Positions 30,824 through 38,709 of a DNA stretch of 64,000 bases are shown piece after piece. Each line of letters starts with the position of its first letter. Positions within the stretch are counted from its first letter, which is position 1. Made by a program: the position numbers and the translations under genes. The notes beneath the pieces are model-generated. The model was not told the DNA's origin and did not search any database. It was given only the letters and a program-made list of their open reading frames with translations. Source of the DNA: UBA1952 sp965246855 (lineage in GTDB: Bacteria; Bacteroidota; Bacteroidia; Chitinophagales; Chitinophagaceae); the NCBI GenBank assembly GCA_965246855.1, contig CBDFFP010000001.1, positions 62,001 to 126,000 on the forward strand, in the 5' to 3' direction.

Positions 30824-32200
30824 TTAATTCTTCTGGAAAGAAGCGCCATACTTCTTGCTTCCTCCATCCAGGAACAGATAATACACACCCGGAGCCAGCG
30901 CGCTCACATCTGCTTTCGTTGTGTTGCCGCTTTGCGTAAACGTCAGGGCCGTGCGCTGTCCGCTGAGCGTGAAGGCATAAGCGTCCTGCACTTTCACGCC
31001 CGCAGGCAGCGACCATTCCAGCGTCGTTTGTGCCGGATTGGGATACACCACAATACGCTCTGGTGCTACGTTGGAAACGCCCAGCGGACTCGTGGTAAAG
31101 GAATCCATTGATGAAGCAGTCGTCGTGCCGCTCACGGTTGCCGTGAAAGCGTAATAGTATTTCGTGTTCGGCAGGAGGCTGTTCAGGTTTGCACTCACCG
31201 CAACAGGCGTAGTGCCGGAGCCGCTTGCCGGACTTGCTGCTGCCGTCAAGCTCATGGCAGACGTCGTGCCGTATTTCACACCGAAAGTAGCGGTGTTATT
31301 GGGCGTCACGCTTCCATTCACCGTTGCTGTTGCCGTAGTGATGGCCGTCGCAGAATTTGCGCCGAAAACGGGCGAAGTAGGCGGAGCGGGCAGCGTCGTG
31401 AAGTTCATAATAGCGCCCGCATTCGTTCCTAAAGAGCTACTCAACACCAAGCGGTAGAAATACTGGGTATTAGGAGAAAGACCGCCCAGGCTGCCCATAA
31501 CTGCCGTAGCCGTTGTGCCAGTAATGGTGGAAGGAGAAGCGGTAGTGGTGAGGCCAAGCGCGCTGGTGGTTCCGTATTCAAAAATAGCCGTTACGCCGCT
31601 GTTGCCTTCGGCATTTGCGCTTCCGTTAAGGTCAACAGTCGTGGAAGTAATGCTCGTCGCCGCATTGGTAACAGCAGTAGGCTGCACAACAGCAACGTTG
31701 TAGGTAATCGTCGTTTGGTTGGGTATATCGCCCGGATCATCGGTGCCGTTGAGGTTCACCGCGTTGCCTGCAAAACGGAAGTTCACACTCGTGCCGCTGC
31801 TTGGAGCTGTCCACATAAACGTCCAGGATGCCGAACCGCCACTCATACTTTTAGGCGTGTTGTGACGGACTTCTGTTGTGCCTACCAATGCTGCGCCCGC
31901 ACCAGCACTGCTCAACGTTCCGGCGGTCACCGACAGGTCAAAGCCCGCACCTGCCTTCGCGCTGTTGGTAACGGTAGCAGTCATGCTATAAGACTGTCCG
32001 GCCACCCAGCCCGAAGCCGGAATGCCGGTGATGGTCAGCATGGTAGCACCATTGTTGGGGCCATGGCAGCTACAGCCTGAGGTAGAACGCCCGTTGATGC
32101 CGCTGCTGTTGGACGAGAAAAGAACATAGGCAAACGGCAGCGCGAGCAGGCTGCTTCGGAGTGCCCAATTGCGGAGTTTTTGGGTAATTGTTTTGTGCAT
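30824..32200 (-). CDS. Secreted protein: choice-of-anchor V-like domain, two Fn3-like repeats, T9SS sorting domain
   Basis: 458 residues. N-terminal signal-like segment SSLLALPFAYVLFSSNSSG, then STSGCSCHGPNNGATM, typical of choice-of-anchor V domains, but here CSCH rather than the CxxCH of c-type cytochromes. Two roughly 95-residue Fn3-like repeats follow, each with ATSITSTTVDLNGS or SATAITTATATVNGSV, then an EYGTTSALGL-type strand and LSPNTQYFYRL. The end, RIVVYPNPAQTTLEWSLPAG through YYLFLDGGSKKYGASFQK, is a T9SS sorting domain. Predicted cell-surface or released; ligand unknown. Confidence 0.86.
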   Translation of the reverse strand: MHKTITQKLRNWALRSSLLALPFAYVLFSSNSSGINGRSTSGCSCHGPNNGATMLTITGIPASGWVAGQSYSMTATVTNSAKAGAGFDLSVTAGTLSSAGAGAALVGTTEVRHNTPKSMSGGSASWTFMWTAPSSGTSVNFRFAGNAVNLNGTDDPGDIPNQTTITYNVAVVQPTAVTNAATSITSTTVDLNGSANAEGNSGVTAIFEYGTTSALGLTTTASPSTITGTTATAVMGSLGGLSPNTQYFYRLVLSSSLGTNAGAIMNFTTLPAPPTSPVFGANSATAITTATATVNGSVTPNNTATFGVKYGTTSAMSLTAAASPASGSGTTPVAVSANLNSLLPNTKYYYAFTATVSGTTTASSMDSFTTSPLGVSNVAPERIVVYPNPAQTTLEWSLPAGVKVQDAYAFTLSGQRTALTFTQSGNTTKADVSALAPGVYYLFLDGGSKKYGASFQKN

Positions 32201-32377
32201 AAGAAATTGGTTTCAGGGCACAAAATAAGACGCTTCTATTACATTGTCAAGAGGCGCGGATTTTATTTTCCCCGCGTGGGTGGAAACGAAAAACGCTTCT
32301 CCGGTTTTAACACGCAGCCGGGTGAAAAGAATTTATCTCCTGAAAAGCAGAATTCCCTCCAAAAGACCCCTTTCCAA
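32201..32377. other. Gap upstream of the choice-of-anchor V gene
   Basis: On the minus strand TTATTTTG at about 32221-32228 is one base off the TAnnTTTG pattern and 20-30 bases from the ATG. Otherwise nothing until array E. Confidence 0.4.
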
Positions 32378-32629
32378 CCTTTCGTTTTCCTTCCCTAACT
32401 TTTCGTTCTCCTTCCCTAGACTTCGGTTCTCCTTCCCTAGACTTCGGTTCTCCTTCCCCAGACTTTGGTTCTCCTTCCCCAAAGTCTGGGGAAGGAAGAC
32501 GAGACTTTGGTTCTCCTTCCCAATGTTTCGTTTACCTTCCTCAATGTTTGGTTCTCCCTCCCCAAAGTCTGGGGAAGGAGAACGAAAGCCTTCGAAAGGT
32601 AAACGAAACGCTTCTAAGGAAGGCGAGCG
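32378..32629. repeat. Array E: twelve 21-bp tandem units, some inverted
   Basis: Units begin at 32378 and every 21 bases to 32609 without drift. Plus-type units read ACTTCGGTTCTCCTTCCCC; units 6 and 10-12 carry the reverse complement (GGGGAAGGAGAACGAAA), so the array can fold on itself (for example the CCCCAAAGTCTGGGG dyads at about 32476-32490 and 32560-32574). Strand bias of C+T versus G+A is extreme. It abuts a 41-bp IS-end-like segment at 32620-32660. Confidence 0.93.
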
Positions 32630-32681
32630 CCTTCGCTAAGCCGCGAGAACGCTACGGCGGACGTAAGGGTCATGACTAAGG

Positions 32682-33551
32682 TTATTTACATGAAACGTGA
32701 AATTCAGACGTATAATCAGAGTAATCAATGATCGTCAGTACCCGATCGCTTCCTTGCCCATACCGGATGAAAAGTTGTGCGGCTCCCTCGTTATTATCTA
32801 CCATTGGGTACAATAGCTTTGCTATGGCAGTCACAGTGGACAGCCTATTCCCTTCGTATGTGTATTTGTATGTGTTTCTAACGCCGCGTGAATCATTTTG
32901 GATGAGTTCTGTGAGTTGGGTTAGCCGATTTTGAGCGTCAAACTCATAGGTTAATGATCCTTCCTCCAGCAGTCCTCGATTCCCAAAGCGGGTTAGGTAG
33001 GTGGAATATTGCTGAAGTAGAGTATCGCGCTTGTACTTAAAATATTTTTCCGCCACCTCGCCGTTACCCTCGCTTCTACTCGAGACTACTCTTCCGGAGC
33101 GGTTCGTCCGTAACCTTGTCGTGATCATGGCTTTACCACTCACCGAGACAGTCCTATACAGCACGGCGGTAGGGGTCTTTGTAACCAGTAACATGTAAGT
33201 CAAAATCACGGAATCATTGACCGTATTTGTTATCCTGAACGTCTGCTTAGCCGCTTTCCTTGACACCAATGCCGTATCATATTGTGAGTGGTAAAACGTT
33301 TTCCCCAAGCCAGACGTGTGCACTTGTTCGGCTCTCACCAGCTTATCACTCTTTATAAATCGTTGCAAATATGTGGTATTACCCTTTGTGCTGACCATCA
33401 CGACAGTATCACATGCAGGCATAAAAAACCTAGCATCGCCAAATACACGCCATGCGTCAAGGTCAATGGATTGTGCCATGCTGACCGTTTGTAACAACAA
33501 TAAGGTTGCTATAGAGGCTACAGTGTGCTTGATCACTTGACTTCTTTCCAT
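32682..33551 (-). CDS. Secreted protein of unknown function
   Basis: 289 residues. Signal peptide within MERSQVIKHTVASIATLLLL (cleavage after SMAQ). The mature part is beta-rich with short YD-like motifs: YEFDAQNRLTQLTEL and YKYTYEGNRLSTVTA, as in antiparallel sheet repeats of Bacteroidota surface proteins. No T9SS domain is visible at the end (FHVSCK). Base use is somewhat AT-richer than the neighbours. An alternative would be a degenerate RHS-like fragment, but no RHS core is present. Confidence 0.68.
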   Translation of the reverse strand: MERSQVIKHTVASIATLLLLQTVSMAQSIDLDAWRVFGDARFFMPACDTVVMVSTKGNTTYLQRFIKSDKLVRAEQVHTSGLGKTFYHSQYDTALVSRKAAKQTFRITNTVNDSVILTYMLLVTKTPTAVLYRTVSVSGKAMITTRLRTNRSGRVVSSRSEGNGEVAEKYFKYKRDTLLQQYSTYLTRFGNRGLLEEGSLTYEFDAQNRLTQLTELIQNDSRGVRNTYKYTYEGNRLSTVTAIAKLLYPMVDNNEGAAQLFIRYGQGSDRVLTIIDYSDYTSEFHVSCK

Positions 33552-33619
33552 GGGTTTTCATGCTTCTAGGATGTGGCTGCCCGTTCTATGAATTCTGAGG
33601 CGAAAGCCTTGCGCGTAGG

Positions 33620-33660
33620 GACTTCGTCGCTCCCGATAGGCTATCGGGAGCGACGAAGTC
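33620..33660. repeat. 41-bp near-perfect palindrome
   Basis: Arms 33620-33639 and 33641-33660 (20 bases each, starting GACTTCGTCGCTCCC) are exact reverse complements around one base. It lies between two genes on the same strand. No T-run follows, so it is a REP-like or cruciform element rather than a classical terminator. Confidence 0.85.
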
Positions 33661-33679
33661 TTCGGACTCCTCCAAAATT

Positions 33680-33712
33680 AAAAAACCCGGCTGCTCTCAC
33701 AACCGGATTTTT
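33680..33712 (-). terminator. Intrinsic terminator of the M13 peptidase gene
   Basis: On the minus strand CCGGTTG and CAGCCGG pair around TGAGAG, followed by a run of six T. Confidence 0.8.
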
Positions 33713-33721
33713 TCAGGGCGA

Positions 33722-33756
33722 CCCCATTATTCATTGTTCCTTATTCATTCTTCATT
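33722..33756. repeat. Heptamer array (AATGAAT type) after the M13 peptidase gene
   Basis: Five 7-bp units; on the minus strand AATGAAG, AATGAAT, AAGGAAC, AATGAAT, AATGGGG. It begins six bases after the peptidase stop. Confidence 0.82.
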
Positions 33757-33762
33757 GCCAGC

Positions 33763-35823
33763 TTACCACAGCTTCACCCGCGCGCTGTCCGCCAAATACA
33801 TTTTCTGGCCGGGCTGCACTTTAAAGGCCGTGTAGAAATCCGGCACATTGGGCAGCGGGCCGTTTACGCGCCATTTCGCCGGGCTGTGAACATCGGTAAT
33901 CAGGCGGTTGGCCAGTTCCGCATCGCGGATTTGATAGAGCCAGCCCAGCGCATAGCCCAGGAAGAAACGCTGCATCGGGAGAAGGCCGTTAATTGCTTTG
34001 TTTTCCTTGTAGGCCGCCGTCATTTTAAAGGCATCTGCGCCCAACAGCAGCCCGCCCAAATCGGCCAGGTTTTCGCCCAGCGTCATGCGGCCATTGATGT
34101 GCATGGTGTCCACCGCTACAATATTGCTGAACTGCCGGGCCAGCACGTCGGCGCGCTTCTTAAATTCTTCTTCGTCCTTCTTCGTCCACCAATTCTTCAG
34201 GTTGCCGTCGGCATCAAACTGCCGGCCTTCGTCGTCAAAGCCGTGCGTAATCTCGTGGCCAATGGTGGAAGCGGCAGCGTAGCCATACACCAGCGCATCG
34301 TCCAGTTCCGCGTCGCGGCGACCCGGCACGGTGAAGATGCCTGCGGGCAACACAATCTCGTTGTTGGAAGGGTTGTAGTAGGCGTTGTAGGTCTGCGGCG
34401 TCATGTCCCACTCGGTGCGGTCCACCGGCTTGCCCAGCTTGGCGAGGGAATAGTTGTTCCACCACTGATTGGCCGCCATCATGTTTTCGGCGTAGGATTT
34501 CTTGCCAATCTGCATCGCCGAAAAATCTTTCCACTTGTCGGGATAGCCTACTTTTTTGGTCATCCGCGCCAGCTTGTCCAGGGCTTTTGTTTTGGTTTCC
34601 GGTGTCATCCAGTCCAGCTTCTGAATGCGGATTTTATAAGCCTCGCGCACTTTCTCCACCATATCGCTGTAGCGGGCTTTGGCCGTTTTGTCGAAATACT
34701 CCGAGGCAAAAAGCTGCCCCACGGCCTCGCCCATCGCGCCTTCCTGCGCATCCAGCACGCGCTTCCAGCGCGGGCGCTGCGACTCGGCCCCGCGAATGGC
34801 TTTTCCGTAAAAATCAAAGCGCGCATCTTCCAGAGACTTGTTCAGATACGGCGCAAAATCGCTGATGGTGTGGAAGGTCATGTAGTCCTTCAGCACGTCC
34901 ATTTTCTCGCTGCCCACAATGCCGTCCAGCGATTTGTAGAACTCCGGCTGCCCCACAATCACGGTGTCCACGCCCTTTGCGCCGATGCCGGAAATCGTTG
35001 TTTTCCAGTCGATGCGCGGCGCTGTTTTTTGCAGGCCCGTTACGGCCATTTTGTTGTAGTTGGCATACGGGTCGCGCAGGGCTTCCACCGAGCGCGAAGC
35101 CTTTGCCAGCTTGGTTTCCAGCGCCAGAATCGCCTTGGCTTTCATTGCTGTCGCCGTGCTGTCTCCCCCACCCGCTGCACGCAGCATCTTGCCGATATAC
35201 TTCTCGTAGGCCGCGCGGATGCCCACCGTGCGCGCATCAGTCTTCAGGTAATAATCGCGGTTGGGCATTCCCAGTCCGCCTTGCATCAGGTAGTAGGCCA
35301 TAGACGCGCTGTTTTTCGCATCCTGACTGGCGCCTTCACCAAAGAAAACGCCCACGCCAAACTGATGCAGATAGGCGGCCACGCTCATCACGTCTGCCGG
35401 TGTGGCAACGGAGTTGATGCGGGTCAAAAACTCCTGAAGCGGTGCAATGCCGCCTTTTTCAATGGCTATGGTGTCGTTCGCGCTGCGGTAGAAATCGGCG
35501 ATTCTGCGCTTCACGTCGTCCGGGTCGTCGGCTTTAACGGCGTCTTCATTAATGGCTTTTTTCCGGGTGTAGAGGTCTTCCATCACCAGTTGCGCAATGC
35601 CGTAGTTGGTTTCGTCGCCGGGGATGGGCGTCTTTTTAATCCAGCCGCCACAAGAGTATTGGAAAAAGTCGTCGCCGGGATTGGCGGTGGAGTCCAGATT
35701 TTCTATCAGAATATCGGGCTTCGGTTTGCCGTCGGCGGCGGCTTTGTTTTGGGTGGCGTTTTGGGTGCAGGAAGCAAGCAGCACGCCACAGAGCAGCGGG
35801 CCGGTGATTTTGGAGAAATTCAT
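33763..35823 (-). CDS. M13 family zinc metallopeptidase (neprilysin-like lipoprotein)
   Basis: 686 residues. Lipobox LLCGVLLASC near residue 20, so it is probably an envelope lipoprotein. Zinc site HEITHGFDDEGRQFD (HExxH) with the third ligand in ENLADLGGL. Substrate-binding motif NAYYNPSNNEIVLPAGIF and a C-terminal VNGPLPNVPDFYTAFKV, as in all M13 enzymes. These cleave oligopeptides. Start at ATG 35823; the TTG at 35832 is rejected because CATCTTTG, a promoter-like octamer, overlaps it. Length is full for the family. Confidence 0.95.
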   Translation of the reverse strand: MNFSKITGPLLCGVLLASCTQNATQNKAAADGKPKPDILIENLDSTANPGDDFFQYSCGGWIKKTPIPGDETNYGIAQLVMEDLYTRKKAINEDAVKADDPDDVKRRIADFYRSANDTIAIEKGGIAPLQEFLTRINSVATPADVMSVAAYLHQFGVGVFFGEGASQDAKNSASMAYYLMQGGLGMPNRDYYLKTDARTVGIRAAYEKYIGKMLRAAGGGDSTATAMKAKAILALETKLAKASRSVEALRDPYANYNKMAVTGLQKTAPRIDWKTTISGIGAKGVDTVIVGQPEFYKSLDGIVGSEKMDVLKDYMTFHTISDFAPYLNKSLEDARFDFYGKAIRGAESQRPRWKRVLDAQEGAMGEAVGQLFASEYFDKTAKARYSDMVEKVREAYKIRIQKLDWMTPETKTKALDKLARMTKKVGYPDKWKDFSAMQIGKKSYAENMMAANQWWNNYSLAKLGKPVDRTEWDMTPQTYNAYYNPSNNEIVLPAGIFTVPGRRDAELDDALVYGYAAASTIGHEITHGFDDEGRQFDADGNLKNWWTKKDEEEFKKRADVLARQFSNIVAVDTMHINGRMTLGENLADLGGLLLGADAFKMTAAYKENKAINGLLPMQRFFLGYALGWLYQIRDAELANRLITDVHSPAKWRVNGPLPNVPDFYTAFKVQPGQKMYLADSARVKLW

Positions 35824-35887
35824 GGGCTGCAAAGATGGAACAGGACGCGGGAATTTTGGGGCGGGAGGGGAAAGGGGATTTTTTTGT

Positions 35888-36006
35888 CCACGAGTTTCAC
35901 TCGTGGCAATTGCTATTGAACCCTTTCAGGGTTCCTTGCTTTTTGCGGATAATAAACGTCCGCCTTTGGCGGACGAATAGCAATTGCCACGACTTGCAAG
36001 TCGTGG
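35888..36006. repeat. Compound palindromic element of four hairpins
   Basis: Hairpins at 35888-35906 (CCACGAGT/ACTCGTGG, 3-base loop), 35918-35934 (GAACCCT/AGGGTTC), 35957-35975 (CGTCCGCC/GGCGGACG) and 35987-36006 (CCACGACTTG/CAAGTCGTGG). The outer segments CAATTGCTATT and AATAGCAATTG (35907-35917, 35976-35986) are also reverse complements, so the whole 119 bp can fold into one branched structure. A relative is at 38486-38650. Confidence 0.85.
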
Positions 36007-36034
36007 AACAAAAAGACAGGCGTAGCCCCCTTAG

Positions 36035-36427
36035 CTATTCAATGAGTTTTGCGATTTCCTCCGCCAGTTGGAGCCCCTCCTGATTGAGTGCTACAGATGG
36101 ATTTCCGTCGTAGCTGCCAGCCAGATGCAGCGATTTATAAGCGATGTCCAGTTTGGAGACCAACTTCTTGTCCCGCTGTCCTACCTCGCGTTGATACCAG
36201 GTAATGTCTTTTCTGTTTTTAGCCGGAGCCGGTACGCCTTTGCGTTGCAGCCACTCATCCAGCGCAATGAGCATACCGAGGTAAGCAAAGTGCGCACCTG
36301 ATTTCACGTACTTAGAATCGATATAAAATTTGCCTTCTTTCCCCGCTTTTTGATATTGCTCTCTGGCATTGGAAAAATAGCGTTGCGCTTCTTCGTAAGG
36401 TGTCTGGCTATTTGTGGATGCAGTCAT
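36035..36427 (-). CDS. DUF5618 family protein
   Basis: 130 residues, helical, soluble. Pattern YEEAQRYFSNAREQYQKAGK, then YIDSKYVKSGAHFAYLGMLI, DITWYQREVGQRDKKLV and AYKSLHLAGSYDGNPS, as I recall for DUF5618, a small HEPN-like helical bundle of Bacteroidota. Function unknown. TAAATTTG on the minus strand (36433-36440) ends six bases before the ATG, so the transcript would be nearly leaderless. Confidence 0.72.
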   Translation of the reverse strand: MTASTNSQTPYEEAQRYFSNAREQYQKAGKEGKFYIDSKYVKSGAHFAYLGMLIALDEWLQRKGVPAPAKNRKDITWYQREVGQRDKKLVSKLDIAYKSLHLAGSYDGNPSVALNQEGLQLAEEIAKLIE

Positions 36428-36432
36428 AACTA

Positions 36433-36440
36433 CAAATTTA
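36433..36440 (-). promoter_or_regulatory. -7 promoter element very close to the DUF5618 start
   Basis: TAAATTTG on the minus strand, five bases from the ATG. With transcription starting about 5-7 bases downstream of the box, the mRNA would begin at or near the start codon. Confidence 0.5.
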
Positions 36441-36458
36441 GGGCGTCTAAAGCAGCCC

Positions 36459-38411
36459 CTAATCTATCCTCCGCAAAAAATACTCTCTCGGCGGCGATAC
36501 CATAATCGGGTATTTCTCCAGCGTCACGTCGGAGGAATCCAGCCCGAAGCTGCGCTCTTCAGAAAGGCTGTATTTCTTCAGCTGGAAATAGCCGCGCATC
36601 ACCATTTTTTCCAGCAACGGCAGGGCATTGTCGCGGGAAAGGATTTTCTCAATCACGATGAAGCGGAAATCTCCCACCACATTGTTGTTGCGCAAAGACT
36701 CATAGCGACTCACCACGTTCACCTCCTTGTTCTGCACCATCTCCTCCACCACTTTGCGGAACATGCTTTGGATGCGATGCTCCACCCGGAAGCCCAAGCG
36801 GAATTCTACGCGGATGATCTCGTTTGGAATAATCGTCTCCACGGAGTATTCCATCGTGTACGGGTCGTCCATGATGTGGACGTGGACAAACCAGTAGATA
36901 TCGGCGCGCTTCGGCTTGCGGTAAAGGATAGAGAAGATGACTTTATGCTCAATCTCGCGCGGGTTGTCGGCGCTCGTCAGATAGACAAGGTGCGTGGCGT
37001 ATTTCGGAATGGTGCGGTCGTTGCTCACTTCCTGAATGATGGGAACATAGTCTTCCAGACGCACAAATTCCACGTAGCGGTTCTTGATTTTCCGGCTGCG
37101 GAACCAGGTGTACATCACCAAAAACAGAAGGGTACCGATGATGACCGTCACGTAGCCGCCGTGTTCAAACTTCACCAAGTTGGCTGCGAAAAAGGAAAGC
37201 TCAATCGTAAAGAACACCGCCACATACAGCGCCACAGCGGCTTTATGAACGCGCAGCGTCAGCATGTAATAGGCGAAGAGCGTGGAGGTCATCAGCATCG
37301 TAATGGTGATGGCCAGTCCGTAGGCCGCGTCCATGGCTTCCGACTTTTTAAAGAACAGCAGAATGCCGATACAGCCCACCAGAAGCAGCGCGTTGATGCC
37401 GGGAATAAACGATTGCCCGCGCTCGGCAGAAGGGTAGTTAATCTTCATGCGCGGCCACAGGTTCAGCTTAATAGCTTCGGAAATAAGCGTGAAAGACCCG
37501 GAGATAAGCGCCTGCGAAGCGATGATAGCAGCCAGCGTGGCAATGCCTACGCCGAAAGGAAGAAACCATTCGGGCATTAAACGGTAAAAAGGATTCTGCC
37601 CTTCCGCTGTCCATCTTTGGCCTGTTACCGTTAGCAGGCTCGCGCCTTGCCCGAGGTAGTTGAGGATAAGGCAAATCTTCACGAAAATCCACGAGATGCG
37701 GATGTTGCCGCGTCCTACGTGGCCCAAATCGGAGTAAAGTGCCTCGGCTCCCGTTGTGCAGAGAAACACGCTGCCCAGAATCCAGAAACCGCTTGGATAA
37801 TGCGTCAGCAGGCGAATGGCGTAGTAGGGATTAAAGGCTTTAAGGATAGAGAGGTCATCGGTAATATGCAGCACGCCAAAAGTGGCCAGCATCAGGAACC
37901 AAACCATCATAATAGGCGCGAAAGCCTTGCCGATGTTGGCCGTACCAAACTGTTGCGAGAAGAACAAGGCAGCGATAATGCTGATGCCGATGCCCACGAT
38001 GACATGGGTTTCAATATGCCCCAGCGACTTGATATTTTGCAGTCCTTCCACCGCCGAGATCACCGAGATGGGCGGCGTAATCATGCCATCCGCAAGCAAG
38101 GCGGCACCGCCGATCATGGCCGGAAATACCGCCCATTTCCCCAGCCGCCGCACGAGTGCAAAAAGGGAAAAGATGCCGCCTTCTCCCCGGTTGTCGGCGC
38201 GCAGGGTGAGCATCACATATTTGATGGTGGTTTGCAGCGTCAGCGTCCAGATGATGCACGACAAGGAGCCGATAATCAGTTCCGGGCTGATGACCTTGCC
38301 ATTGCAGATGGCGTTGAAAACGTAGAGCGGCGAGGTTCCGATATCACCAAAGACAATACCGAGGGCAATGAGCATACCGGCAGCGGTAGCCTTATGGACG
38401 TGCTTTCCCAC
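36459..38411 (-). CDS. kup: Potassium uptake protein, KUP/HAK/KT family
   Basis: 650 residues, about 12 membrane helices followed by a 200-residue cytosolic C-terminus. Family core MLIALGIVFGDIGTSPLYVF, then RADNRGEGGIFSLFAL and GAALLADGMITPPISVISAV. It imports K+ with protons. Start: GTG at 38411 (VGKHVHKATAAG) matches the family N-terminus and lies after TACTTTTG (38446-38453); ATG 38375 would cut the first conserved residues, and the longer frame to 38495 crosses the promoter. No partner gene nearby. Confidence 0.93.
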   Translation of the reverse strand: MGKHVHKATAAGMLIALGIVFGDIGTSPLYVFNAICNGKVISPELIIGSLSCIIWTLTLQTTIKYVMLTLRADNRGEGGIFSLFALVRRLGKWAVFPAMIGGAALLADGMITPPISVISAVEGLQNIKSLGHIETHVIVGIGISIIAALFFSQQFGTANIGKAFAPIMMVWFLMLATFGVLHITDDLSILKAFNPYYAIRLLTHYPSGFWILGSVFLCTTGAEALYSDLGHVGRGNIRISWIFVKICLILNYLGQGASLLTVTGQRWTAEGQNPFYRLMPEWFLPFGVGIATLAAIIASQALISGSFTLISEAIKLNLWPRMKINYPSAERGQSFIPGINALLLVGCIGILLFFKKSEAMDAAYGLAITITMLMTSTLFAYYMLTLRVHKAAVALYVAVFFTIELSFFAANLVKFEHGGYVTVIIGTLLFLVMYTWFRSRKIKNRYVEFVRLEDYVPIIQEVSNDRTIPKYATHLVYLTSADNPREIEHKVIFSILYRKPKRADIYWFVHVHIMDDPYTMEYSVETIIPNEIIRVEFRLGFRVEHRIQSMFRKVVEEMVQNKEVNVVSRYESLRNNNVVGDFRFIVIEKILSRDNALPLLEKMVMRGYFQLKKYSLSEERSFGLDSSDVTLEKYPIMVSPPREYFLRRID

Positions 38412-38445
38412 GAGGAAGAAGGGAGATGGTTCTGAAAAAAGAGGG

Positions 38446-38453
38446 CAAAAGTA
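38446..38453 (-). promoter_or_regulatory. -7 promoter element for kup
   Basis: Minus strand TACTTTTG, 34 bases before the GTG start. It excludes the longer open frame. Confidence 0.6.
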
Positions 38454-38485
38454 GTGCCGTTGGGAGCTAAAGCTGTTGGAATGGC

Positions 38486-38650
38486 TAATTACCACGCCCT
38501 TTAGAGCGTGGTGGCAGAAAACAAAATACAGCGCAAGTCTTTAGCTGTAAGCCTTCCATGAGAATCTCTTTTTCAAAAGGCGCTAAAGGGCTAAAGCCCT
38601 CCGCTGTGCGTTGAGCTATACTTCCACGCCCTAAAGGGCGTGGCAATTAG
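38486..38650. repeat. Compound palindromic element between the beta-CASP gene and kup
   Basis: Terminal hairpins at 38491-38512 (ACCACGCCCT/AGAGCGTGGT, one mismatch) and 38624-38643 (CCACGCCCT/AGGGCGTGG), with GGGCTAAAGCCC (38588-38599) inside. Outer CTAATTACCACGCC and GGCGTGGCAATTAG are near reverse complements. The plan is the same as at 35888-36006: CCACG-type hairpins with CAATT next to them. Confidence 0.8.
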
Positions 38651-38709
38651 GAACCTAAAGGGTGTGACAATTAGTGCTAACCAAATCATGCATGAATATG
38701 ACCCATGAC

